This document shows, one piece after another, positions 55,871-63,791 of a stretch of DNA of 64,000 nt. The position numbers and the translations under genes were made by a program. Position 1 is the first letter of the stretch. Each line of letters opens with the position of its first letter. Origin of the DNA: Methanofollis formosanus (GTDB lineage Archaea; Halobacteriota; Methanomicrobia; Methanomicrobiales; Methanofollaceae). The stretch spans positions 2,672,789 to 2,736,788 of the forward strand of contig NZ_CP037968.1 of the NCBI RefSeq assembly GCF_019633745.1. Reading direction: 5' to 3'. The notes beneath the pieces were generated by a model. It was not told the DNA's origin and searched no databases. It saw only the letters and a list, made by a program, of their open reading frames with translations.

Positions 55871-57064
55871 TCACCCCGCGTCGGGATAGGCGAAGGCCCC
55901 GTGTTCGGTGACGTCGTAGTCGACGCCGTGGAAGCGGTCGATGTACTCCTGGTTGATCGCCGCCGGGTCGAGGTCGGCGAAGCGGTCGGGGTAGAACCAT
56001 TTCGCGATCGTGGCGAGTGCCGCCGGGTACTGGAGGCCGTAGGCGTAGCGGTACGAGATGATGTACGTCCGGCCGTCCTTCACCGCCGGGGTGAAGGTCA
56101 GGATCTTCTGGCCGGTGATGTCGCGGTAGTGGTCGGCGAGCGCCGTCGGGTCGTCGGTCTCGTAGCCCCCGGCGTAGCAGAGGCCGAGGATCGCGTCCGG
56201 GTCCTGCTGTGCGACCCACTCGGTGTTGACGATGCCGGTCGAGGCGTCGACGGTCGCGGCGGCGACGTTGATCCCGCCCGCGTCGGTGCAGTGGGTGTGC
56301 ATGTACGTCCCGGCCGAGGCGGTCCGCCGGTCCGCACCGCCCGAACTGCCGACGTCGATGAAGACGTTGATCCGTTCGTCCTCAGGGATCGCCGCGGCCC
56401 TCTCCTTGATCTCGTCGACGTAGCGGTCGTGCCACGCGACGTACGCGGCGGCCTCCTCCTGGCAGTCGAGGAGGTAGCCGATCTTCTCGATCTCGTCCCT
56501 GAGATAGGAGGGTTCGAGGAAGTCCATCCTGACGACCGTGACCGAGGGGGGCATCTTGTCGACGAAGAAGTCGTCGCCCGGGCCGAGGGTGACGTAGGTG
56601 AAGATCGCGTCCGGGTTGCAGGCGTAGATCTTCTCGATGTCGGGCGGGGTGGGGCCGCCGCCGCCGATGTCGATCTTCTCCCTGACGTAGGGGTTGATCA
56701 CCGCCATCCTGACGGCCGAGTTGGCGACGCCGATCACCTTCTCCTCCTGGCGGAGCGGGGTGACCCAGTGGCCGTTGTAGGCGACGATCCGCGTCAGGGG
56801 CCGGACGATGGTGATCGTCTTCCCGGTCGAGTCCTCGATCCGGCGGGGGTATCGGGGATAGTTCAGGGCGGCGTCCCTGAGGTCGGCGCGGCTGAGGTGG
56901 TCGACGGTCCCGCCGCAGTGTTCGGCCTCCATGCAGGCGATGATCTCGTCGGCAAGGACGTCTTCGGCGACCGCCCTGATCTCCTCGGGCGTCGTGGGGA
57001 CCGCCGCGGCGGCGGCCGGGGCGATGAGGAGGGCCAGGAGGACGACGAGCGAGGCGGCCTTCAT
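55871..57064 (-). CDS. ABC importer substrate-binding protein (periplasmic-binding-like)
   Basis: A 397-residue protein with a signal sequence MKAASLVVLLALLIAPAAAA. Then a helical extension of about 60 residues and a Fe/B12-type (BtuF/FhuD) binding fold: PLTRIVAYNGHWVTPLRQEE, EKIYACNPDAIFTYV, VDASTGIVNTEWVAQQDPDA. The helical segment with CMEAEHCGG after the signal is unusual. The ligand could be a ferric chelate or a corrinoid; the presence of cobN in the window makes corrinoid conceivable but not shown. Its start overlaps the PGF-CTERM gene (ATGA). Confidence 0.88.
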   Translation of the reverse strand: MKAASLVVLLALLIAPAAAAAVPTTPEEIRAVAEDVLADEIIACMEAEHCGGTVDHLSRADLRDAALNYPRYPRRIEDSTGKTITIVRPLTRIVAYNGHWVTPLRQEEKVIGVANSAVRMAVINPYVREKIDIGGGGPTPPDIEKIYACNPDAIFTYVTLGPGDDFFVDKMPPSVTVVRMDFLEPSYLRDEIEKIGYLLDCQEEAAAYVAWHDRYVDEIKERAAAIPEDERINVFIDVGSSGGADRRTASAGTYMHTHCTDAGGINVAAATVDASTGIVNTEWVAQQDPDAILGLCYAGGYETDDPTALADHYRDITGQKILTFTPAVKDGRTYIISYRYAYGLQYPAALATIAKWFYPDRFADLDPAAINQEYIDRFHGVDYDVTEHGAFAYPDAG

Positions 57065-57558
57065 CGGAGACACCTCCGGCCGGCGACGAGCGCCGCACCT
57101 GCGGCGGCGATGAGGCCGAATCCCGGCGATTTGTGTGGGTCCGGGGTGGCGGCACCTGCGGCGGCCGCTGCGGCGATGATCCGGGTGGCCGGGGTCTCGC
57201 CCGACGTCCCGGTGCGGACGTCCTCCCACAGCCCGGTGATCGTCCCGCTCCCGCCGGCGTCGGCGCGGAGGGTGTAGGCGATCGCCGTCTCGTTGACGGC
57301 CGAGAAGATGATCTGCCGGCCCGTGACTTTGTACCGGCCTTCGGGCTGGGTCGTCCCCGCGAAGGCGAAGCCGTCCGGGACCGTCTCGACGATCCCCATC
57401 ATCGATCCCTGGGGGAGGGCGAGGGTCACCTCGACGGTCCCGCCGGCCGCGAGCGTGTCGGTCGAGACACTCCGAACCACGCCCCCGTCCGCCCCGAGTG
57501 CGGGGGCGGCAAGCATGCAGAGGATGATCAGGGTGGTTGCGGCGGTTGGTAAATTCAT
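57061..57558 (-). CDS. Surface protein with PGF-CTERM-type anchor, first gene of the importer operon
   Basis: A 165-residue protein with signal MNLPTAATTLIILCMLAAPA, a cohesin-like beta domain (STDTLAAGGTVEVTLALPQG, YKVTGRQIIFSAVNETAIAY), an Ala-rich linker and a C-terminal SPGFGLIAAAGAALVAGRR, that is, PGF, a hydrophobic helix and basic end, the PGF-CTERM signal recognised by archaeosortase A. It should be processed and lipid-attached at the surface. It begins the operon with the binding protein, permease and ATPase, so it may help to present ligand or hold the importer partners. Confidence 0.8.
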   Translation of the reverse strand: MNLPTAATTLIILCMLAAPALGADGGVVRSVSTDTLAAGGTVEVTLALPQGSMMGIVETVPDGFAFAGTTQPEGRYKVTGRQIIFSAVNETAIAYTLRADAGGSGTITGLWEDVRTGTSGETPATRIIAAAAAAGAATPDPHKSPGFGLIAAAGAALVAGRRCLR

Positions 57559-57580
57559 TGTATGGATCTGTAAGATTTGG

Positions 57581-57590
57581 TGATATATAT
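57581..57590 (-). promoter_or_regulatory. TATA box of the importer operon
   Basis: GATATATATC, a palindromic TATA element, lies 23-32 bp upstream of the first ATG of the minus-strand operon. This spacing implies a leaderless or nearly leaderless mRNA. Confidence 0.6.
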
Positions 57591-57701
57591 CTTCCTTTTT
57601 GTGATATGATGGCGCGAAAAAATGAATCGATTTTTTTACGGGGGCGCAGGCCCTGCGGCACGGTGCGCCGGGTGCTGCGTGAAAATCGCGGATCGATAGA
57701 C

Positions 57702-57758
57702 TTATACTTTTCTTTGGTGAGATCTAATGTTACTAATATGTAAAAACGTAACAATTAG
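57702..57758 (+). promoter_or_regulatory. TATA box and inverted-repeat operator of the P-loop gene
   Basis: TTATACTTT at 57702-57710 is a TATA candidate. About 20 bp downstream CTAATGTTAC (57724-57733) and GTAACAATTAG (57748-57758) form an imperfect inverted repeat with 14 bp between, overlapping the expected start of transcription. Placement suggests a repressor site, perhaps metal- or corrinoid-dependent, that could also act on the divergent importer operon. Confidence 0.5.
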
Positions 57759-57767
57759 AGAAGATTC

Positions 57768-58814
57768 ATGAGCAAAATCTATGTACTGGCCTCCATCCCC
57801 GGCGCCGGAAAGACGACCACGGCGCTACTGCTCCATCGCCACTTCCGCGAGCAGGGCCTGCGAGTGGCCTGCCTGCAGCAGAACAAGGGGCAGAGCGACG
57901 TGCACGCCTACCTGTCGGCCGGATGCCGCCACTACACCATACCGCTCGAAGCGGCGAAGGGCCGGGAGGACTTCGAGCAGTGGGTGCCTTCAGGCTACGA
58001 TGTCTACCTTTTCGAGGTCACCTGGCCCTATGCACCGATTGGCGCGGCGTACGTCGACGTCTTCGACCGGATCAACGAGACCGTCCCCTACGAGGCGATG
58101 AACGATTGGAAAGGATATGTTGCCGCCTTCCAGAAAAAAAGGTGGAGCCGCCGACTCCCGGCGCATCATCCCGACCTGATGGAACTCTGGGACATGGTCA
58201 GGGATCGAACCGTGCAGCGGATCGTCACAAAGGTGCCGGAAGAGGTGGAAGGCCCGTTCGTCGATACGTCGCATTTGATCCATCGTCCTGAACTCCTTGT
58301 TGCGGACACGATCGAACCGCAGATGACCCTGCCCCGAAGCGACAGAACCGCCATCGCCGTCGGTGCATTCCCGGCAGAATTCTGGGATCTTTTCCCCCGG
58401 CTCTCCTGGTACGGCTACGACTATGCAGCCTTCATGGAGCGCTATAGGGCGGAGGACTACGACCTCGCTGTCATCGGGATGTGCGGCGGCACCGCGCTGA
58501 AGTTCCGCGACCGTCCGGAAAAATCCGACGTCATCTGTTACAAGCCCTCGGTCTACCTCGACGGTTTACAATCCCCGAAAGAAGTCTTGCAGAACCGCGA
58601 CTCCTTCTCCAGGATCGTCTCGACCATCAAGGAGAAACCCGTCGGCACGCCGCTCGGCGATGAGGGGAGCCCTTACTTCAGGCTGAACAACCGGTTCTGG
58701 ACCTACCGGCCCTATCCTGACAGGGAGATGATCTGGCGGGAAGAGAATATGCTCTTCTGTAATGGCTGGGTGCTTCCGCAGTATCTGATCCGCGAAGGGT
58801 ACCTGGAGGTGTGA
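57768..58814 (+). CDS. P-loop NTPase related to the CobB/BioD amidoligase fold
   Basis: A 348-residue protein. It opens with KIYVLASIPGAGKTTTALLL, a P-loop (GAGKTT), then VACLQQNKGQSDVHAYLSAG and PSGYDVYLFEVTWPYAPIGA, the strand order of CobB/CobQ/dethiobiotin synthetase-like proteins, where the last segment corresponds to the Walker B region. The C-terminal half has CGGTALKFRD and aromatic-rich segments I do not recognise. CobB-like enzymes amidate corrinoids with ATP; the proximity of an iron/corrinoid-type importer and cobN makes a corrinoid link tempting. It is divergent from the importer operon and 3 bp from the next gene. Confidence 0.65.
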   Translation: MSKIYVLASIPGAGKTTTALLLHRHFREQGLRVACLQQNKGQSDVHAYLSAGCRHYTIPLEAAKGREDFEQWVPSGYDVYLFEVTWPYAPIGAAYVDVFDRINETVPYEAMNDWKGYVAAFQKKRWSRRLPAHHPDLMELWDMVRDRTVQRIVTKVPEEVEGPFVDTSHLIHRPELLVADTIEPQMTLPRSDRTAIAVGAFPAEFWDLFPRLSWYGYDYAAFMERYRAEDYDLAVIGMCGGTALKFRDRPEKSDVICYKPSVYLDGLQSPKEVLQNRDSFSRIVSTIKEKPVGTPLGDEGSPYFRLNNRFWTYRPYPDREMIWREENMLFCNGWVLPQYLIREGYLEV

Positions 58815-58817
58815 AGC

Positions 58818-60446
58818 ATGGGAGGGGTTGTAACAGTGCCGATTATATCTTCAATTGAACCTGCAGTCGACTGTATTATTGATACAGTAGAGAGTTTCTT
58901 TGATCGTCTGTTTGAAATAACAATTGATGTGGCATCAACTGTTGATGTTTGGTTAAATGATGTTGTCGCCTTTACAGTCAGCACCTATGAGACCTTTGTA
59001 TCATGGTTCTTCGACCGCGCGACAACAGTCGTTGAAACCGGCGAAAACATCATCAGGATAGTCGTGGCAAACGCGGCGGGATCGACGGAAAGGATCATCC
59101 ATGCTGTAATCACGGAGACTCCCGTTACATCCGCACCCGAGATCACGAGCACGATTCCGCTGGAGCAGAGCATCTCGAACGTCCCCGGAGGATCGAATAC
59201 AAGAACCTTCGGAGCGACCGTCGATCAGTCGACGACGGTAATATTCTCGGTTGAAGGACAGGAAAAACGCAGATTTAATGCCGTGACCAATGCCGCGTGG
59301 GAATGCGATTTCTCCGAATATTCCGCCGGCACCCATAGCGTGGTCGTAACTGCGTCTAACTCAAACGGGAGCGATTCGTTCACGTGGTCATGGGAGATTC
59401 TGGAACAGCCCGTGATAACCTTTGTAACTCCTTCTGCGGATAGCGTGAGCAATTATGATGCCGAAGGCAAGAGGGTCTTCCAGGCAAGCGTCAACATCCC
59501 CTGTTTACTGGAACTTTATCTGAACGACAGATTGTTGGAGAAGTCATCGTCCGAAGATACGGCGATCTCGCATGAATTCGGTACCGTGCCCCTTGGTAGC
59601 CACACCATCAAGGTTGTCGCAAAAAAGGACGGGACCACCGTTGAAGATTTCTGGGACTGGAATGTTACGGAATATCCCCCTCTTGGGACGCAAAAGGTAG
59701 TTCTCTGCAAGACTTTCACGAAGGCAACCTCCCGAACACACACCGATCACTATCTTGTCGTAACACACGCTACTCTGATGACATACCTTAGCGAAGAATT
59801 ACGTTCTGAAAAGTGTCAACTGCCGGACGGTAGCTGGATCTATCTCTTCCATCTTGCAGTTAGAGGATCCATCACGGATGATGAAGGAGGAGAACCGCCG
59901 ATAGTACGCAGCGCGGTTGCTTCTCACTATGATGACAGGATGTATCTAAGCGATTTCGACATAGTTCAAATTGACATTGAGGAGACAGAAAATAAAGACA
60001 AACAGGTATTATTTTCAGCTTTTGATCCTTTATGTTACGGCATCTTCCCATTAAAAGATGGTGAGATACGGAATATTAGTGACAATACGGTTGCCTACGA
60101 TCTCGTGTGTAGCGTCCTTGGAATATTGCCGATCCCCGGCTGTCAGCTGATAAGTGCTGCATTTGTGTTTTCACGGTTATGTGGATTATGTCTTGCGGAT
60201 ACTACGCGGATCGAGCGAATTTATGAAAGTTTTGCCTATGAGGAGCATGAGGACGTTCGGGAGACTTCCGGCGTTATCTTTGGCCCCTGCGATGTAACGA
60301 ACTATATTCGATGGATTGTATGGGTTAATAAGGATCAAACAATTCGCTTTAACCTGAATGTGAAGTTATTTGAGAACGCTGATGATTTCATGGAATTAAA
60401 TGAGGAGATCAGCATCGATTCTTCGCAGGATCCAATTGCACTTTGA
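58818..60446 (+). CDS. Ig-like domain surface protein, intact member of a duplicated pair
   Basis: A 542-residue protein that begins with an amphipathic helical part (residues 1-90: FFDRLFEITIDVASTVDVWL, YETFVSWFFDRATTVVETGE), followed by three beta-sandwich repeats of about 85 residues, with PVITFVTPSADSVSN and GSHTIKVVAKKDGTTVEDFW typical of bacterial Ig-like modules. The rest is beta-rich, with Cys pairs, and ends NYIRWIVWVNKDQTIRFNLN and onward to IAL. I see no clear signal peptide. Base composition is lower in GC than its surroundings. A fragment of a second copy lies at 62003-62183. It might act at the surface or as part of a contractile or conflict system, unknown. Confidence 0.6.
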   Translation: MGGVVTVPIISSIEPAVDCIIDTVESFFDRLFEITIDVASTVDVWLNDVVAFTVSTYETFVSWFFDRATTVVETGENIIRIVVANAAGSTERIIHAVITETPVTSAPEITSTIPLEQSISNVPGGSNTRTFGATVDQSTTVIFSVEGQEKRRFNAVTNAAWECDFSEYSAGTHSVVVTASNSNGSDSFTWSWEILEQPVITFVTPSADSVSNYDAEGKRVFQASVNIPCLLELYLNDRLLEKSSSEDTAISHEFGTVPLGSHTIKVVAKKDGTTVEDFWDWNVTEYPPLGTQKVVLCKTFTKATSRTHTDHYLVVTHATLMTYLSEELRSEKCQLPDGSWIYLFHLAVRGSITDDEGGEPPIVRSAVASHYDDRMYLSDFDIVQIDIEETENKDKQVLFSAFDPLCYGIFPLKDGEIRNISDNTVAYDLVCSVLGILPIPGCQLISAAFVFSRLCGLCLADTTRIERIYESFAYEEHEDVRETSGVIFGPCDVTNYIRWIVWVNKDQTIRFNLNVKLFENADDFMELNEEISIDSSQDPIAL

Positions 60447-60467
60447 CACGATCGGGAGGGGCAGGAT

Positions 60468-61664
60468 ATGATTAAAAAAATACTTTTACTGCTGCTATTA
60501 TTAGCCGTTTGTTTAAGCTTTTTAAACCAGTATGGGTTTACACCTGATTATTCTGCTTGCTCGATGACGAAGGTTTGCGAACAACTCCCGACTTACAATA
60601 TCGGCGATCTCAAGGATACAAAAGTGCTGTACTTGTCCGGCAATTCCCACATCACCGTACTCGATTATTATAGCAACCAGGAAGTATCAATTCATTGTAG
60701 AGGGGTTTTACTTTCATTTCCCGTGATGGATAATACCGGGACGAAGGTTGCGTATAGATCGTACTCCGATCCCAATCTATGGGTTTACAGCACAGAAACC
60801 GGTGGAGCCGTACAGATACCACTTGGTTATACCGGCAGTCGGTGGGAGTGGGATCTTCATAACATTCCACGTTTCAGCCCGGACGGGGAGCAGCTCGCTT
60901 ATCTCCAGAGTAACTCATCTGAGAATTATTCACTCTCCGTTGCAGATGCCGGCGGAAGTTGGAAAAAGGACCTGATGACCGGCATTGCCAATCTCTCGTA
61001 CTACGACTGGAACCCCGACAACAGAAGAATCGCAATACTGGCCAAAGCAGGAGGCAACGAGAGAGCTTCGATCTATATCGTCGATTCTGCAGATTCGGAT
61101 ATCACCAAAATAAAAGAGAATGTTGAAACAAAGCATAGCATCCTGGATGGATTGTGCCAGTGGAGCCCTGCGGGTCTGGATGGATTATGCCAGTGGAACC
61201 CTGCGGGTACGAACATAGCCTATATGTCAGCCGGGAATATCTTCACCATTACTGCCGATGGGAGTCATGAACATCAGCTGACTGATGATGGAAACACATT
61301 TCTCCTCAAATGGAGCCCAACCGGGGATAAAATTGCTTACCTGACCCGTGACGGGCTCGGTCAGGGATATGAAACCGGACAGGTGAAAAAGGGAGAATAC
61401 AGCAGACTGCACCTGATCAACCCTGATGGAACGGGCCACGAGGAGATCTTTGCAGAGTACACCGAAGGTTTTCTCAACGTGCTTCCGTTCACCTGGACTG
61501 AAGATGGGAAAGGGATAGTCCTCTTCAACCATGAAGGTGGGCACCTGATGGACCTGGAAAAAGCGGCAGGCTATGACCCGGCTTTAATTGCACTTTTCGC
61601 CCTCTGTGTCGCAATCGTGATGTGCGCAGTATCGATCGTCCTTGAATACTATTGGAGGGTGTGA
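60468..61664 (+). CDS. Membrane-anchored TolB/WD40-like beta-propeller protein
   Basis: The 398-residue protein starts with a membrane helix (ILLLLLLLAVCLSFL) and ends with another (ALIALFALCVAIVMCAVSIV). Between them are propeller blades: IPRFSPDGEQLAYLQSNSSE, YYDWNPDNRRIAILAKAGGN, LLKWSPTGDKIAYLTRDG, FTWTEDGKGIVLFNHEGG. Such TolB-like propellers bind protein partners. A 33-bp perfect-frame duplication near residue 226 gives LDGLCQWSPAG and LDGLCQWNPAG. GGGAGGGG precedes the ATG. It is 21 bp behind the Ig-like protein gene, and the same pair occurs again, in decay, further downstream. Confidence 0.75.
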   Translation: MIKKILLLLLLLAVCLSFLNQYGFTPDYSACSMTKVCEQLPTYNIGDLKDTKVLYLSGNSHITVLDYYSNQEVSIHCRGVLLSFPVMDNTGTKVAYRSYSDPNLWVYSTETGGAVQIPLGYTGSRWEWDLHNIPRFSPDGEQLAYLQSNSSENYSLSVADAGGSWKKDLMTGIANLSYYDWNPDNRRIAILAKAGGNERASIYIVDSADSDITKIKENVETKHSILDGLCQWSPAGLDGLCQWNPAGTNIAYMSAGNIFTITADGSHEHQLTDDGNTFLLKWSPTGDKIAYLTRDGLGQGYETGQVKKGEYSRLHLINPDGTGHEEIFAEYTEGFLNVLPFTWTEDGKGIVLFNHEGGHLMDLEKAAGYDPALIALFALCVAIVMCAVSIVLEYYWRV

Positions 61665-61797
61665 TGTGGCTGGCGGTCGATCACCTTACGTTGAGCATAT
61701 CCCAAAACTCTCTTGGGCTGTCCATCTCCTCGAACCGAAGCGCTTCCTTCCAGAAATTCTGAACCCTATCCTCCACCGGGGGATTGGCTGCCCCCCG

Positions 61798-61909
61798 GAT
61801 CCCCCGCCGATGAAGATTGGCGGGGGATCGCATCCCGCCTTCACGATCATCGCTTTGCCTTCCCGACCCAATCGCAATCCCGGGGGTCCGGGGGCAGAGC
61901 CCCCGGCGC
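61798..61909 (-). repeat. Hairpin and dispersed repeat, copy 2
   Basis: GATCCCCCGCC (61798-61808) and GGCGGGGGATC (61819-61829) form a perfect 11-bp inverted repeat with a 10-nt loop. Just beside it, minus-strand 61857-61909 matches the element at 3165-3219 (GCGCCGGGGGCTCTGCCCCC, ACCCCCGGGATTGCGATTGGG). The element sits exactly where the second Ig-like gene copy has lost its 5' part. The rest of 61665-62000 is noncoding. Confidence 0.65.
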
Positions 61910-62002
61910 AGTGGGGTGGGAAGGCGTGAATGCATGGATGCGCAACGAAAAGAGGAGGATATTTTCTCCACATCCATCGCTCTCTTCTGAGAGGGGGAGG
62001 AC

Positions 62003-62183
62003 TGAAGAGTTTTGGGATGACCTCGTTGTTAATCAATTCAGGTGGGTGGTGTGGGTACAACCTGAATGTTGTGTGAAATTTAACGTCACGATGAAATTAG
62101 TAGAAACGTACGTTGAGGGGGAGAGTCTTGAAACAAGTAAAGATATCCAGATAACAGCCGGGGAGAATCCTGTTGTACTTTGA
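62003..62183 (+). pseudogene. C-terminal fragment of a second Ig-like protein copy
   Basis: The frame reads FRWVVWVQPECCVKFNVTMK, later SLETSKDIQITAGENPVVL and stop, clearly parallel to the end of the protein at 58818 (IRWIVWVNKDQTIRFNLNVK; EEISIDSSQDPIAL). The remaining 480 residues are missing; upstream is the hairpin repeat. Confidence 0.7.
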
Positions 62184-62200
62184 TAAAATTGTGGGAGGGT

Positions 62201-62454
62201 ATGATTATGAAAGAAGAAACTGATGCTACATCAAAAGGATTCGCCGCACCGGGAAATAGAGGGTCGCCTGATTACCTGCACCTGATCTACCTCTTCTACC
62301 GGCACCCGTCGCAGGCGTTCGAGATTGTAAACAGCGGAAAAAAAGTGCATGGTGTTGTGTTCTTCGCTGTATTTGTCTAGCGGTTGTTGTCCACTATCTT
62401 CTGTTTGAACCCGAGATGCTTTTCATTACGAATGTTTTAAATGGAATTTTTTGA
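62201..62454 (+). pseudogene. Frameshifted small membrane protein gene
   Basis: GGGAGGGT precedes the ATG. The frame reads MKEETDATSKGFAAPGNRGS, DYLHLIYLFYRHPSQAFEIV and KKVHGVVFFAVF, then meets TAG. Losing the frame by one base at about 62374 restores CLAVVVHYLLFEPEMLFITN and VLNGIF before a stop. The continued hydrophobic character in the shifted frame shows this is a one-base deletion. The segment with HPSQAFEIV resembles the YIP1 N-terminus. Confidence 0.55.
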
Positions 62455-62616
62455 TTCGTATGGCCGCCAAGAGCCGTAATCGTTGCAGGTATCCGGAATC
62501 CAGTGCGGAGAACAAAACCCCGATGCCCGGGGATCGACATGCGAATAGACCTCACGGTTCGCCATACGACAGCCGATAATAGGAGAAATCGAAGCTTCAA
62601 ACGACCCGGTAATCCT

Positions 62617-63779
62617 ATGAGAGAAAAAAAGCAATCGCTGCAATAGCCCTGATAGTTCTTGCGTCTGCCCTCGCATATCCCTTTGGTGTGGATGTGATCG
62701 CCGGTGAAAAATTCGCGACCGAACCTATCCAGCCGGTGGAGAACGAACATTGTCGGGTTATTGACCTTTCGGGCGATCGGATGCTCTATCAAACCGGGAA
62801 CAATATCTATCTCTCCGATCTTAGCGGCCTGAATTGTGAGAAAGTCTACTATTCCGTCTCGTTCTATCCTGTATTAAATAATGAAGGGGATAAATTTGCG
62901 GCGTTTGAAAGTGTATCGTCAAAGTTGAGAATCTACGGCATGGCATCGGAGCCCCACAAATACGTCGTCGCGGACGAGATGCTGAACGACTCGAAGATTC
63001 GGTATCTCTCCTGGAGTCCGGACAGCACGCAGCTTGCATTGGTGCTCTCCAACAGGTCGGTGCCGTATGCCCTTTTCATCTATGATCTCGAAACCAGTGA
63101 ATCCATACACATTTTCAATTCGTCTGAAAAGATTTATGAGCCATCATGGGATCCCGATGGGAAATAAATCTCATTTATGGCTCCAGATGGCCGCCAGAGC
63201 CCCACAAACGGCCTTTATATTGCGAACCTGCATGACTCCACCGTATCCATTGCGGTCACTGATGCCGGGGATGCGAGGAGGGATTGGCCCGAACGATCAG
63301 ACTGGAATCCCTCCGGCGACAGGATTGCCTGCTCATCATTCGGGGATATTATCCTCTGCGATCCGGACGGTGGAAACCCATTCAGGATCGCGTGCTGCGA
63401 GAATGGCAGGTGCAGTCATCTTGAATGGAGTCCGGACGGAAGAGACATCCTTTACGATTTCATATCGTCTGAAAGCCCACGATTAGCCCATGTCGGGATA
63501 CTCCATGCGAGTGATGGAGCGCTCGATGAAATTTTTGCTGCCTCCTTCCAGAACAGTTACCTGCTGTCCTGGGCGGGTGAGGGTACCAGGGTCGCATACC
63601 TCATAGAAAATAGAGGCTATGACAATGGATTCGTTGTCGACCTCGAGAGGCCATCGAGAAGCAGGCCTTCGATCATGATCTCGTATATCCTGTTCTTCGT
63701 CCTGCCGGCAGGCTGTATTGCCTGGTGGCATATGAGGTCTGAAAACGATCAGGAGACCGCAAAAGAGGAGGTGAGATGA
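62617..63779 (+). pseudogene. Second TolB-like beta-propeller gene, with frameshift and internal stop
   Basis: This is a paralogue of the propeller protein at 60468. The signal helix (AIAAIALIVLASALAYPFGV) is only readable if the run of seven A residues at 62624-62630 had eight. After that the frame is open to 63167, where TAA replaces the expected Tyr in WDPDGK-stop-ISFMAPDG, and continues in the same frame to 63779, with DWNPSGDRIACSSFGDIILC, LEWSPDGRDILYDFI and a final membrane helix SYILFFVLPAGCIAWW. Two independent lesions mark it as a pseudogene unless both are sequencing errors. Confidence 0.75.
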
Positions 63780-63791
63780 GGGCCCGCGCCC

